36,556 bases of DNA, taken from NCBI GenBank assembly GCA_027022775.1, contig JALVXO010000149.1, positions 1 to 36,556 on the forward strand, in the 5' to 3' direction. The notes beneath the pieces are model-generated. The model saw only the letters and a program-made list of their open reading frames with translations, was not told the origin of the DNA and searched no databases. Positions 7,979 through 17,356 of this stretch are shown one piece after another. Both the position numbers and the translations under genes were made by a program. This DNA is from Campylobacteraceae bacterium (GTDB lineage: Bacteria > Campylobacterota > Campylobacteria > Campylobacterales > Sulfurovaceae). Position 1 is the first letter of the stretch. Each line of letters begins with the position of its first letter.

Positions 7979-10900
7979 TTATCGGGTTTTTTCTGCTTTT
8001 AAAATGGTTAAAAGGTTTTCCCTCTCAAGAGGGGTCATTTTTTTATCGATTATTTCGCTTGCAGTGATATTTGGGTTTGGCTTATACCATGGCATCTCTT
8101 TAAAAATTTTGGTTAACTCTTTATCTTTAAATACCAATCCATACCTTGCAATAAGGGAGTTTCGTAAAATTCTTAAATCCCTTTTGCTGTATTTTTTCAA
8201 ATCTGCTTCGGTAAGTTTTCTCACTTTGACCCTGTAAAAATCGGCAAGCACCAAACTGCCGCCGCACCGTTTTTTCTCTTCGTTTAAAAGCGCTAATACA
8301 TTTTTTTTCTGCATTGCAGAGAGTTTTGCAAAAGCTGCGCTGGAACTGCTTATTTTTGGCTTATACCATTTAAACCGGCTAAAGAGTTTATGCAGGCTTG
8401 GATTTGTTTTTGAAAAATCAAGCCCGATTTGAGCAAAAATGCCGTTTCTTAAATGGTTAAGCTCAATAACGCTGTATCGGCTCAAATCGCCGGCTGGATA
8501 GTTAAACAGCTTTACATAATCCTCTCCGTTTAAAGTTTGATTGTTTTCGCTGTTGGAAGATGCGCTGTTTTGCACTTCGCTGGCAGCTGGCGCAATCTCT
8601 TTTTTAATTTCAACTCTTACATTGTTAATTTTGCTCACACCCCTGTATCGCGGCTTATACATATCTTCAATCAGCGCTGGAGGATAAATATAATCACCCA
8701 GAGTAACAGCCCTGGCTATATAAGCGGCTTTAAAAGCGCTGCCGGCTTTAGGCGTTTTTAATGCGGCAATAAATCTGTCGTCTCTGTAGCTAGAAGAGAT
8801 TTTTTCTGATAAACCGTTAAGCCACTTAAGCGAAGCGGTTTCATCAAATCCGCTGATATCAGGATTTTCCAGCTCTAAACCGGCAGGCAGGAAATCAATA
8901 ATTACAGGGTTTTTAATCATATTGTCATTTATTTTCCCCTCAATGACAACCACAACTCTCTGGTTTTTGGCAATTTGAGCCGGGTCTATTTTTTTGCCGT
9001 TTAGGGTGTAAACAGTTTTGTAAATCTCAAAACCGTTATTTTGCGCCTGGTTAAACCCTTTTACAGAAGGTGTTCCTATAAAGCTTAAACTGTACCAAAC
9101 CCCTTCATCGGCTCTATTGGTAACAATAGGAATTTCGTCTGCACTTTTAGAAACAATTACTAAAGGTTTGTTAGAGTTGTAAACTTTATTGTCAACTAGT
9201 AAATTGAGTTTTGCCGCTTTTATTTCAACAGCTTTTACAGCTCTTAAAATTTGGCTCATCTCTTGAGTGCTTAAATATTTTTTATCTTTTAAATCCAGCG
9301 CTAAATCTACAAAAACAGTTTTTGCCATAGCATCAAATCCTGCCTCTTTTAAAAGCACAATCAGCGCTGCTTTATCCCTTAAAGAGCCTCCGTAATTTAA
9401 ATATCCGCTTTTATTTAAATTATCTTTTGCCAGGCTGAATATCTCTTTTGCTCTCTTTTTTTCTCCTGCAGATGCAAGCGCTGCAGCTATGTGTCCCCAG
9501 CCAAGGGCGCTGTTTATTATAGGTTTGGATGTATGGATATCAACATAATTATTGGCATAATAATTTATCTCGCTTGTTAAAATTTTGCCGTTTCTTGCCA
9601 GTACATAAAGGGCATAAGCATCCGCTTCGTGTTCGCTGCCCCATTTGTCGAGGCTGTTTTGCAGCCAATTGAGCCCCTCTTTTATGTTTTGTGCAGGAAT
9701 ATCATACCCCTTTGCCTTTGCCCTTGTTAAGAAGTCTAAAACATAAGCGGTAATCCATTTAGAAGATTTGCTATCGCGCCATAAGCCAAAAGAGCCGTCC
9801 TCTTTTTGCAGGTAAAGCAGTCTCTCTATTGCGCTTGTAACAATATTTTTATCAAACTCCGTTTTTGCATCTAAAAATGGAAAAGCCCTGCTTGTTGTCT
9901 GTTCTGCGCATCTGCAGCAGTACTCTATTAGTTCTTCTTTAATGGAGTTTGCAGGAATTAGAGGTGTTGAAGAGATTTTAAGTTTTAACTTTGCAATATC
10001 GTTCCAGTTGTCAGCATCTATTAAATTTTTAGCAATTAAAGAGTCTCCTTTGTCCAAAATTCCGATTTTTCTGGCATAATTTTGAGGATAAGGGGATCTT
10101 ACAGCCAGTTTGAACTCTCTGCTGGCAACCGGTTTTGAATTTTTATATACAGTTATTTTTAATGAGCCGTTTTCTATTTTAACTGCTTTAATAGGTATAA
10201 GCTTTATAAGATTTTTTCCGTTATAAGTGTATTTAAACTGTCCAAGTTCGCTTTTTATGCCGCCTGTGCTTTCAATTTTAAAAATATACTCCCCATTTTT
10301 TATATTTTTATCAAATTTTGCGCTTAATGTAACTGTGCTTTGGTCCCCTTTTGCTAAAAAGCGCGGCATATACGCTTCTAGAGAGATGGGGTCTTTTACA
10401 ACAGTTTCACTGCTTGCGCTCCCGACCCTCTTTTTGCTCCAGGCAACCGCTGCTATTTTGAGAGTTCCTTGGAAAGATGGTATTTTAAATTTTATACTGG
10501 CTTTGCCGTTACTGTCAAATTTTACAGTTTCGCTGCAAAGAGCCACAACCTCTCTTTGGTTTACAGTTACATTCTTATTTGCTTCATTTGCCAGCTCATC
10601 TCCGGCTCCGACATCAAATTCTCCGTGTTCGCCTACTGCTTTTATTAAATTTGAATAGACATCTCTTAATTTTACACCCAGGCTTTTTTTGCCAAAAAAG
10701 TAAGCAGCAGGGTTTGGCGTTTTATATCCGGTAAGGTTTAAAACCCCTTTATCTACAGCAAAAACAGTTACATAGCTTAATTCGTTTTTTGCTTTTTTAG
10801 ATTCTAAACCGATTTTTAAAACGGTGTTTGATTTTACTCTTTTGGGCGCTGTTAATTTTAAATCTATAATTTTTTGAGGGTCGTTTATAGATATATGGGC

Positions 10901-13282
10901 TACGCCGACTGCCCTGTTTGCACCAAGTTTTTTACTCTGCGCCCTAAATGCGCTTGCTAAAATATAAACATCGCTTCCCCACTCTTTTTTAATTTTAAAG
11001 CTGGCTGTTAATTTTTTCCCTTTTTGGGCTTTAAGCTCTTTTCTTTCTAATATTTTGCTGTTTGCAATAAAAATTTCTACCGGTCCGCTGAATTTAGGCG
11101 TTATACTTACCTTTACCTCGCTTTTGGGCAGATACTCTTTTTTGTCTGTGGCTATTGGCAGTCTGTCCGGCGAGGCTTTAGAAGCGCTCTCATCATATCC
11201 GACGCTAAATCTGTAACTGCTTATATCTCCATCATCATCGCTTATCTCCAGGCGGTAAGTTCCCCAGTCTAATTTATTTAAAACAAACTGTGTTGGCTTA
11301 TCTTTTACTATAAGTTCGCCTTTAGTCATCTCTGTATAATCGCTGTATGTTTCATAATACTCCCACTCACCCTCTTCATTTCGCTCCCAATTCCACTCTA
11401 TCTCTTCTTCTACAAGCCTATAGTGCAGTTTTTTGCCTGCTGCTTTGCCGTTTTTTAGGTAAACTATATCAAAAACAGCATTTGCATCCAAATCTATGCT
11501 GTCATATTCAAATTTGGGTTTAATGCCTATATATCCGGGTTTATCATCATAAAAAACATTGAAATGCTCACTCACTTCCCTTCCGCCCGGTTCCATTACA
11601 GAGATTTTAATATAAGCAGAAACCGGAGCAGAGCTGTAAGTGTTGCTTTGCAGTTTTATTGGCAAAACAATAGTGCCGTTTTCATCACCCTCAAAATTTT
11701 TATCGGCAGCATGGTAATTTTTAAACTCTTCATCCACTTTGCCAAAATGGTAATTTTTATATTTTTTAAATGGATTTTTGCTTTTTTTCAAAATAACACT
11801 GTATTCGCCTTTTGGTTTTTTTAACGGGTCTTTGGTTAAATATCTGGCAACGGCTTTAATTTTAAACTCTTGATTGGGTTTAATAATATCTGGCTTTTGC
11901 AAAACCTTTACCTCTATTTTTGGAGGGATAAAATCTTCCAGCAAAAAGCTAAATTGCGCAAGGGGTTTGTCTTTGCCGGCATAAATTTCTATTTTGTATC
12001 TTCCGGTTTGAGAGTTTTTGCCAAGTTTAAAAACCCCTTTAAGAAAACCCAAAGAGTCTGTAGCTGCAGCGTAGCTTTTGTGCTCTTTCTCTTTTGGGTC
12101 AATCAGTTTTACGCTCAAATTAAGATTTTTAACCGCTCTGCCCAAAGAGTCTCTAACAAGCAGATAAAACGGAACGCTCTCTCCCGGTTTAAAAATGGAG
12201 CGGCTGCTGAAAATAAAACCGTCATATTTTCCGTGCACTTTTCGTCCGCCGACCCCTCTGTCGGTTAAATCCAGTTCTCCTCTGGAAAAATCCAATACAG
12301 TAAAATCTCCATTTTCCCCGTAAGCGTAAATCGCTTTGGGTTTTAAACCTTTTTTGCCGTTTAAAAACTCTTTTTTAAAAAAAGCGTAACCGTTTTTTGT
12401 TACTGCTGTTGCCAAAGTTTCATTATTTTTAGAAATAAGCTCCAGCTTTACTCCATTATATGCTGTTGCATTAGAGAGGTGCTTGGCAAAAATATGCAAA
12501 CCCTCTTGGCCTTCTGCACTGAAAAGCCCGATATCAGAAACCATAAACCACTGTGTATCGTTATCCCACATATCGGGCTTGCCGTTTTCGTTAAAATTCA
12601 TCGCAACCAGAATGTAAACGCCTGGTTTTAAATTTTTTAAATATTTTCCTACCGGAATTGCCGTGGTTTTTGGCACATTCTTTTTGTAATTTTTGATTTT
12701 TAAAGTTTTTTTCCATAGCAGATAACCGTCTTGGTTTTCTATATTATAAAGCTCATCAGAATAGGGTTTTCTAAACAAACCGTATCTATTTAGCATACCG
12801 ACTAAATTGTTTCTGTTTACCCGGTATAAATTAACTGCAAGCTTATCAATATTCATTGTCTCTATAGGAATAGATATATCCCCTTTGGATGGCAGTATAT
12901 AACCTTTGTCTTTAAAATTGAAGTAAGGCTCTAAATCGCCGGTTTTAAGGGTAAAACTGTAAGTTTTATCCAGAGATAAATCTCCCAGAGGAATATTTTT
13001 ATTTATTGTTACTTTATACTCTTTTTGAGGTTTTAACCCCTCAATGCAGATAGAATCGTATAAAAGTTTCACATTAAAATAGTCTTGGGGTATAATTTTT
13101 ATATATTTTTTTGCTTTAATTCCATTTGTAGCATCAAAATACCTGTCTACACGGGCGCAGATTGAAGTGCTTGAACTATTGCTTTTTGTATATGTTCTTA
13201 CTATTTTTAAAGGTATTGCATCTGCAAAAAGCATAGAAAAACTAAATAAAAACAGAATAAACAGTTTGCCAGCCCGCTTCAT
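7979..13282 (-). CDS. Bacterial alpha-2-macroglobulin with C-terminal YARHG-like repeats
   Basis: A 1767-residue exported protein of the alpha-2-macroglobulin family, which traps attacking proteases after cleavage of a bait region. The N-terminus is a signal peptide without a lipobox (MKRAGKLFILFLFSFSMLFA), so it is probably periplasmic. Beta-sandwich macroglobulin domains follow. The thioester motif CAEQ lies at residues about 1125-1128 and the helical thioester domain downstream. The last about 180 residues hold two repeats resembling the YARHG domain (LRNGIFAQIG...WYKP and LRNSLIARYGLVFKD...WYKPN; about 1590-1665 and 1680-1745). I chose the ATG at 13282 because AAGGGGG precedes it and a promoter lies inside the longer frame that begins at 13345. 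E. coli YfhM is about 1650 residues. No pbpC lies next to it; the following gene is a Kazal inhibitor. Confidence 0.92.
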   Translation of the reverse strand: MKRAGKLFILFLFSFSMLFADAIPLKIVRTYTKSNSSSTSICARVDRYFDATNGIKAKKYIKIIPQDYFNVKLLYDSICIEGLKPQKEYKVTINKNIPLGDLSLDKTYSFTLKTGDLEPYFNFKDKGYILPSKGDISIPIETMNIDKLAVNLYRVNRNNLVGMLNRYGLFRKPYSDELYNIENQDGYLLWKKTLKIKNYKKNVPKTTAIPVGKYLKNLKPGVYILVAMNFNENGKPDMWDNDTQWFMVSDIGLFSAEGQEGLHIFAKHLSNATAYNGVKLELISKNNETLATAVTKNGYAFFKKEFLNGKKGLKPKAIYAYGENGDFTVLDFSRGELDLTDRGVGGRKVHGKYDGFIFSSRSIFKPGESVPFYLLVRDSLGRAVKNLNLSVKLIDPKEKEHKSYAAATDSLGFLKGVFKLGKNSQTGRYKIEIYAGKDKPLAQFSFLLEDFIPPKIEVKVLQKPDIIKPNQEFKIKAVARYLTKDPLKKPKGEYSVILKKSKNPFKKYKNYHFGKVDEEFKNYHAADKNFEGDENGTIVLPIKLQSNTYSSAPVSAYIKISVMEPGGREVSEHFNVFYDDKPGYIGIKPKFEYDSIDLDANAVFDIVYLKNGKAAGKKLHYRLVEEEIEWNWERNEEGEWEYYETYSDYTEMTKGELIVKDKPTQFVLNKLDWGTYRLEISDDDGDISSYRFSVGYDESASKASPDRLPIATDKKEYLPKSEVKVSITPKFSGPVEIFIANSKILERKELKAQKGKKLTASFKIKKEWGSDVYILASAFRAQSKKLGANRAVGVAHISINDPQKIIDLKLTAPKRVKSNTVLKIGLESKKAKNELSYVTVFAVDKGVLNLTGYKTPNPAAYFFGKKSLGVKLRDVYSNLIKAVGEHGEFDVGAGDELANEANKNVTVNQREVVALCSETVKFDSNGKASIKFKIPSFQGTLKIAAVAWSKKRVGSASSETVVKDPISLEAYMPRFLAKGDQSTVTLSAKFDKNIKNGEYIFKIESTGGIKSELGQFKYTYNGKNLIKLIPIKAVKIENGSLKITVYKNSKPVASREFKLAVRSPYPQNYARKIGILDKGDSLIAKNLIDADNWNDIAKLKLKISSTPLIPANSIKEELIEYCCRCAEQTTSRAFPFLDAKTEFDKNIVTSAIERLLYLQKEDGSFGLWRDSKSSKWITAYVLDFLTRAKAKGYDIPAQNIKEGLNWLQNSLDKWGSEHEADAYALYVLARNGKILTSEINYYANNYVDIHTSKPIINSALGWGHIAAALASAGEKKRAKEIFSLAKDNLNKSGYLNYGGSLRDKAALIVLLKEAGFDAMAKTVFVDLALDLKDKKYLSTQEMSQILRAVKAVEIKAAKLNLLVDNKVYNSNKPLVIVSKSADEIPIVTNRADEGVWYSLSFIGTPSVKGFNQAQNNGFEIYKTVYTLNGKKIDPAQIAKNQRVVVVIEGKINDNMIKNPVIIDFLPAGLELENPDISGFDETASLKWLNGLSEKISSSYRDDRFIAALKTPKAGSAFKAAYIARAVTLGDYIYPPALIEDMYKPRYRGVSKINNVRVEIKKEIAPAASEVQNSASSNSENNQTLNGEDYVKLFNYPAGDLSRYSVIELNHLRNGIFAQIGLDFSKTNPSLHKLFSRFKWYKPKISSSSAAFAKLSAMQKKNVLALLNEEKKRCGGSLVLADFYRVKVRKLTEADLKKYSKRDLRILRNSLIARYGLVFKDKELTKIFKEMPWYKPNPNITASEIIDKKMTPLERENLLTILKAEKTR

Positions 13283-13322
13283 AAAATCCCCCTTAAACTG
13301 TTTATAAAACAGCTTTTGGGTT

Positions 13323-13352
13323 ATTATATCTTTTAATTGTGACATTTGTTAA
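13323..13352 (-). promoter_or_regulatory. Promoter of the A2M-Kazal operon
   Basis: Minus-strand TTAACA (13352-13347) and TATAAT (13328-13323) are separated by 18 bases. A CTGTT-TATAA-AACAG dyad lies between the promoter and the start codon and could be an operator. The promoter overlaps the N-terminus of the longer possible reading frame, which argues for the start at 13282. Confidence 0.5.
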
Positions 13353-13406
13353 ATTTATTTCTAAAATATTAACTCTATTGCAAAGAAGGGCTGTTTATTG
13401 CCGGAT

Positions 13407-14156
13407 TTAAAAGCTGTTTTTTATACCCAAAGGGCATTCGGTTTTGTTGCTGTATAGTGTTTTTCCGTTTTTTGAAGCATTATTTTCGTAATAGAAACAC
13501 TCTAAATAGTTTTTAGCCGGATTTGATAAAATTTTATAAAACCCTTTTGGCACTGCTATTTTGTCTTCTCCTATATATTTTGGATTATCCGGATAAATTA
13601 CAACATTTGCAACCTCTATTTCGCCTAAAATTACCGCCTCTTTTCTGGCATGCTCTTCCGCTTTTTCCCACTGCTCTCTGTTTACAGTTTCATCTTGCGG
13701 TATTATGTTTGCAAGAGAGTAGGTTGCCTCTAAACTCTCTTTACTCCAGTCAAAAGCGGCATCGGGCGCTAAATGGCCTCTGTCGTATCCGCTTCCGGTA
13801 TAATCGTAATATTGCGCCCTGTATTCTTGCGGCAGAGCCTCTTCTGCATAAAATTTTGGGCGCTCTTTTATATTTAACTCATTTACCAAATCGCCCTCTA
13901 ATTTGTAAACTACGCTTTTTGCAGCTTTATAACTGTAACTGTAGCAAATTTTAAAATAAACTTTGTCTATTATCTGGTCGCAGCTGCTGTTGATATATTT
14001 AGATTCTAAAGTTTCTTGAGGCTCATCCGGTTTTTCTGCACTGTAAGCGCTGTTGTTTACTTTAGGTGGCTTATATGTGTCATACTCTTTGCCGCCAATA
14101 TTGCACGATGTTAATATTAACCCAATAAAAGATAATAAAATGAAAGCTCTCTTCAT
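13407..14156 (-). CDS. DNA/RNA non-specific endonuclease (NUC1/NucA family), lipoprotein
   Basis: A 249-residue protein with a lipoprotein signal (LTSC, Cys18) and a beta-beta-alpha-metal nuclease domain. The DRGH motif (residues 125-128, catalytic His128) and the downstream N(I)IPQDETVNREQW segment, with the metal-binding Asn near 159, are the family hallmarks. Such enzymes cut DNA and RNA without sequence preference using Mg2+. The lipid anchor places it on the envelope, for nutrient acquisition or destruction of incoming DNA. It lies 125 bases upstream of the alpha-2-macroglobulin gene on the same strand, with a separate promoter in that gap. Confidence 0.88.
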   Translation of the reverse strand: MKRAFILLSFIGLILTSCNIGGKEYDTYKPPKVNNSAYSAEKPDEPQETLESKYINSSCDQIIDKVYFKICYSYSYKAAKSVVYKLEGDLVNELNIKERPKFYAEEALPQEYRAQYYDYTGSGYDRGHLAPDAAFDWSKESLEATYSLANIIPQDETVNREQWEKAEEHARKEAVILGEIEVANVVIYPDNPKYIGEDKIAVPKGFYKILSNPAKNYLECFYYENNASKNGKTLYSNKTECPLGIKNSF

Positions 14157-14259
14157 ATAAAAACCTTAAGGAACATAAATTTAACAAGGATATAATATCA
14201 TATTTTGAATATAATTACCTTGATATCTATAAAAAATACATTATTTATCAATTTTGTGG

Positions 14260-15435
14260 TTAATTTCTGCTATTTAAAAGAAAAAGAAAATTGGCAATTT
14301 TATATGCAGCAGGGGCGCACTTTTTATGATTTAGCCGTAAATCGGTTTTGCTGTTTTGTGTAATAAATGGTTCTACCGGAATAAGTTTTACATCGGATAC
14401 AAAAAGATAATTTTTAAAAATATCAGCAGCTGCCGCAGAAAGCTGGTATGGAACAGCATCATCGCCTATACAGTGTAAAAATCTAATTGAAGAGCCGGGT
14501 ATAAAATCAATTGCGCTGTTTTCTTTTAAAGCTTCTTGAAATTTTGAATCTTGATAGTTTGAGATAAATGAGCTTTTAAAAAGCCCCTTCTCTCCGGAAA
14601 TTTTTTTAGGCAGGCTGTTATCTATGTAATTTTTAAGATGCTTTCCATTAAAAAGTTTTTGGGTTTTAAAAAGCGTGTAACTGCTTAAAATATCAGATAT
14701 ATCAAGATGGTACGCTTTTGCATAAGAGAGAGCAACTGCAGTTATTATGGAGGGTTTTTCTATTTTTTTATTTTTTAAAACCTCTTTTGCAACAGGTTCT
14801 AAAAAATATATTCCTGCAATAGGGATTGTCAATTTTATATTAATACCGCTCTTTTCCAGCTCTTCCAGGGCGCTTAAGGCTACAAAGCCGCCTTCGCTGT
14901 AACCGGTTAAAAAAATCTTTTTTATCTTTATTTGATTTAATTTAAGAAATTCCAAAGCAGCCAGTGTAAAATCTTTAACTGCTGCAGCGTTTTCCTTTTT
15001 GATAAAATATAAGTGTTTTCTTCTTGCGGATACTCCAAAGCCAATATAGTCCGGTTCTATTGTAATAAATCCGCTTTTTGCGCTAAAAATAGGAGCCGCA
15101 GTAAGAGGCTGTTTTTCTGTTGGGGCTTTTGCATTTAAAAAAATTGTCGGGTGGCAATTTATAACCAGATTAAAGCTTTTTCTCTTCTTTAAAGGTATAG
15201 ATACAGCGCCGCTAGCATTTATATCATTACCGTTAAAATCTTTGGTTTTGTAAATTATTTTGTAAACTTTGTAACTATAATTTACATGACGGTTTATATA
15301 GCGGTTCTTTGGGATAATATTTGATATCTCTTTTTTATTTAAACTATAAAGCAAAGAGCCGTCTATTAATCTGCTCTCTTTGTTGCACCCCTCAAATATA
15401 AAAATGACAGAAATCCATAAAAAAATCTTTTTCAT
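14260..15435 (-). CDS. Secretory-lipase-like alpha/beta hydrolase, lipoprotein
   Basis: A 391-residue protein with a lipoprotein signal (Cys17 in FEGC). The alpha/beta-hydrolase core shows the nucleophile elbow GYSEGG (Ser180), an acid in CIGDDAVPY and a candidate catalytic His in LNHKKCAPA near the C-terminus. The NASGAVSIP segment and the IEPDYIGFG segment before the elbow resemble the secretory lipase (LIP) family. Likely an esterase or lipase on the envelope; substrate unknown. It is on the same strand as the nuclease and A2M genes, 103 bases upstream of the nuclease. Confidence 0.75.
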   Translation of the reverse strand: MKKIFLWISVIFIFEGCNKESRLIDGSLLYSLNKKEISNIIPKNRYINRHVNYSYKVYKIIYKTKDFNGNDINASGAVSIPLKKRKSFNLVINCHPTIFLNAKAPTEKQPLTAAPIFSAKSGFITIEPDYIGFGVSARRKHLYFIKKENAAAVKDFTLAALEFLKLNQIKIKKIFLTGYSEGGFVALSALEELEKSGINIKLTIPIAGIYFLEPVAKEVLKNKKIEKPSIITAVALSYAKAYHLDISDILSSYTLFKTQKLFNGKHLKNYIDNSLPKKISGEKGLFKSSFISNYQDSKFQEALKENSAIDFIPGSSIRFLHCIGDDAVPYQLSAAAADIFKNYLFVSDVKLIPVEPFITQNSKTDLRLNHKKCAPAAYKIANFLFLLNSRN

Positions 15436-15550
15436 GCAATATCCTTTATAAAGAATATTACAGAAAATTCACATAAATATTAAAAAATATAACAATTCGA
15501 AATATTTTTTAATATAATATTTCAGAGATAACTATTTAAAAAGCAAGATT

Positions 15551-16426
15551 TTATGCGCCGAAGTAGATAGGTTTGTTAATTAATACCGCTGCGGTTAAAA
15601 GAGATACAGCAATTAAAAGAGCAGTATACTTTTTTAACTCATTTTTTATGCCTATATAGAGCGGCATAAAAAGAGCAGAAGTTATAAAAAGCGCTAAATA
15701 GAGATTTCTAACCCTCATACCTTCTGCATAATCCAAAAAGGTAATCAATATAGCTGTAAAAACTCCAAAAACTGCTTGAAGAAGATACGGTGACGGGGTG
15801 GTTTTAGGGTCTGTAAGCATAAAAAATATATAAACTATAAATGAGGTTGAGTAAAATTTTGTTAAAAAGTGTGTAAGTTCCCAATTTGGGTTGGTAGAGC
15901 CAATAATTAAATATTCCAGCAGTATATAAGAGAGTATAAAAGCTATAGGAATTATAAATCTGTTTGCCCTGTATAAAACCGAAACTGCCAGCAGCAGGGT
16001 TGTTAAAATGGCAGCATACCCCTGGTAACCAATCTGCCCCACCACAGGCAGAGCTTTTGGATAAAAAAGAGCAAGCGCTGCAACAACTGCAAAATTTGAA
16101 GGGTTAAAAATATGCCTCTTTTTAAAAAGAATTAATCTTTTTTGCAAAAGCGCAAGAGAGATTAAAATATAAGGGATATACCATTTCAGCCAGCCAAGCA
16201 TTAAAACAATCCCAAAAGATGTAACTGCTGATGAGAAAGGAAAAAATTTTATTTTCCGGTTAGGGTTTGCAAATTTAATTGCAGCAATTTCAAATATGGC
16301 TGCATAGAGCGCTAAAAAAAATATCTCTTGCCACTTTGCAAGAAGAGTCCCGTTTAATTGGGCAATGATTAAAAGAAGAATTAAATTGGCAAATTGCTGA
16401 AACTGGATATTTTTTAAAAAACTCAT
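15551..16426 (-). CDS. NqrB/RnfD-like integral membrane protein (orphan)
   Basis: A 291-residue protein with about nine or ten hydrophobic helices. The motifs HIFNPSNFAVV and FMLTDPKTTPSP are typical of the NqrB/RnfD superfamily and of the related UnbU-type proteins. None of the other Rnf or Nqr subunits is nearby. I see no SGAT-type motif for covalent FMN attachment, so an ordinary Rnf/Nqr role is doubtful. Inner membrane; possibly flavin- or quinone-related. The name rests on the two short motifs. Confidence 0.65.
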   Translation of the reverse strand: MSFLKNIQFQQFANLILLLIIAQLNGTLLAKWQEIFFLALYAAIFEIAAIKFANPNRKIKFFPFSSAVTSFGIVLMLGWLKWYIPYILISLALLQKRLILFKKRHIFNPSNFAVVAALALFYPKALPVVGQIGYQGYAAILTTLLLAVSVLYRANRFIIPIAFILSYILLEYLIIGSTNPNWELTHFLTKFYSTSFIVYIFFMLTDPKTTPSPYLLQAVFGVFTAILITFLDYAEGMRVRNLYLALFITSALFMPLYIGIKNELKKYTALLIAVSLLTAAVLINKPIYFGA

Positions 16427-16510
16427 AAAGAAATAGTATAAAAATATTGCTTATGGGAAGATTTTTAGCAAAATGATATTTAAAAGTGGTATAATGCGAA
16501 CCAAATTTAG

Positions 16511-16585
16511 TGGTGACCCCTAGGAGACTCGAACTCCTGTGGCCAGGATGAAAACCTGGAATCCTAACCGCTAGATGAAGGGGCC
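16511..16585 (-). tRNA. tRNA-Glu (UUC)
   Basis: The minus strand folds into a complete cloverleaf. The acceptor stem is GGCCCCT/AGGGGTC (one G-U pair), the anticodon stem CCAGG/CCTGG holds the loop TTTTCAT (anticodon TTC, plus-strand 16550-16552), and the T-arm contains GTTCGAGTC. The 3' CCA is encoded in the DNA. Confidence 0.97.
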
Positions 16586-16662
16586 AAGTTTTGAAGCCTT
16601 CATTTGAAGTGACGAAATTTTACTCTAACATTTCTTAAAAAACTTTTAAAAAAGGTAAAAAA

Positions 16663-17142
16663 ATGAAAAAAATTACTAAAATTTTGACAATTTCGGCTTC
16701 TTTATTTGCTGCAACAGCATGTGTAGGACCTCAGCCAGAGTATAAAACAAGCAACAGCAGCATGATTGTTTTTAAAACACCAACAGTTAAATATGCAGAC
16801 CAGGGTTTTATAAACAGGGCTTCGAGTGAGACAAAAGTAGAAATTTACAGCAACGGGCAGGCTGTTATGAGTTTAAGAATAACCCCAAGCCAAATTTGTA
16901 TGAGTTCTATGGAGTGTATGGATGCAAAAGAGTTTAACAGAAAAATTTTGCATGCAGAATATCCGGCAGATACACTTGAACATATTTTTAAAGGAGAAAA
17001 AATATTTAACGGAAAAGGTTTGCAAAATCTGCCGTCAGGATTTATTCAGCATATAGGTTCTATTACTTATAAAGTTTCAAACGGCAATATCAATTTTACA
17101 GACAGCAGCAACGGAGTAAAAATAAAAGTGGTAAAAATATAA
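16663..17142 (+). CDS. Putative lipoprotein of unknown function
   Basis: A 159-residue protein with a lysine-rich signal peptide ending in the lipobox ATAC (Cys20). The rest is soluble, with two further cysteines (ICMSSMECMD) that may form a disulfide or bind metal, and a predicted beta-rich C-terminus. An AAAAGG site precedes the ATG. A terminator lies about 160 bases after the stop. I recognise a general similarity to small lipoproteins common in Campylobacterota but no named domain. Confidence 0.7.
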   Translation: MKKITKILTISASLFAATACVGPQPEYKTSNSSMIVFKTPTVKYADQGFINRASSETKVEIYSNGQAVMSLRITPSQICMSSMECMDAKEFNRKILHAEYPADTLEHIFKGEKIFNGKGLQNLPSGFIQHIGSITYKVSNGNINFTDSSNGVKIKVVKI

Positions 17143-17303
17143 CATAAATTTGACATAATTTAATAAAAAATTAAGGTTTTATGGATATAATTACAATGCC
17201 AAAACGGTTGAAATATTTGGCAAAGAGAGAAACAATTTTTTCATGACTCTCCTCCGTAAAAGAACAGTCAATCCAATTCATCTCCTCCCTTAAAATTTAA
17301 ACT

Positions 17304-17327
17304 AAGAGCCTTTGGCTCTTACTTTTT
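17304..17327 (+). terminator. Rho-independent terminator
   Basis: A perfect AAGAGCC-TTT-GGCTCTT stem-loop is followed by ACTTTTT. It would terminate the lipoprotein transcript from 16663. It also lies just beyond the end of the minus-strand frameshifted gene at 17357 and may act in both directions. Confidence 0.75.
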
Positions 17328-17356
17328 CTATAAGCTTTCTTGCAAAAAAAATCTAT

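Noticed and set aside
10227-12268. Several plus-strand open frames of 86-143 codons opposite the A2M gene
   Set aside because: Shadows of the very long minus-strand gene; no start signals and no recognisable protein.
16485-16500. A TATAAT-like sequence on the plus strand just beside the tRNA
   Set aside because: It points into the 3' end of the minus-strand tRNA and no plus-strand gene follows within range; probably chance in AT-rich DNA.
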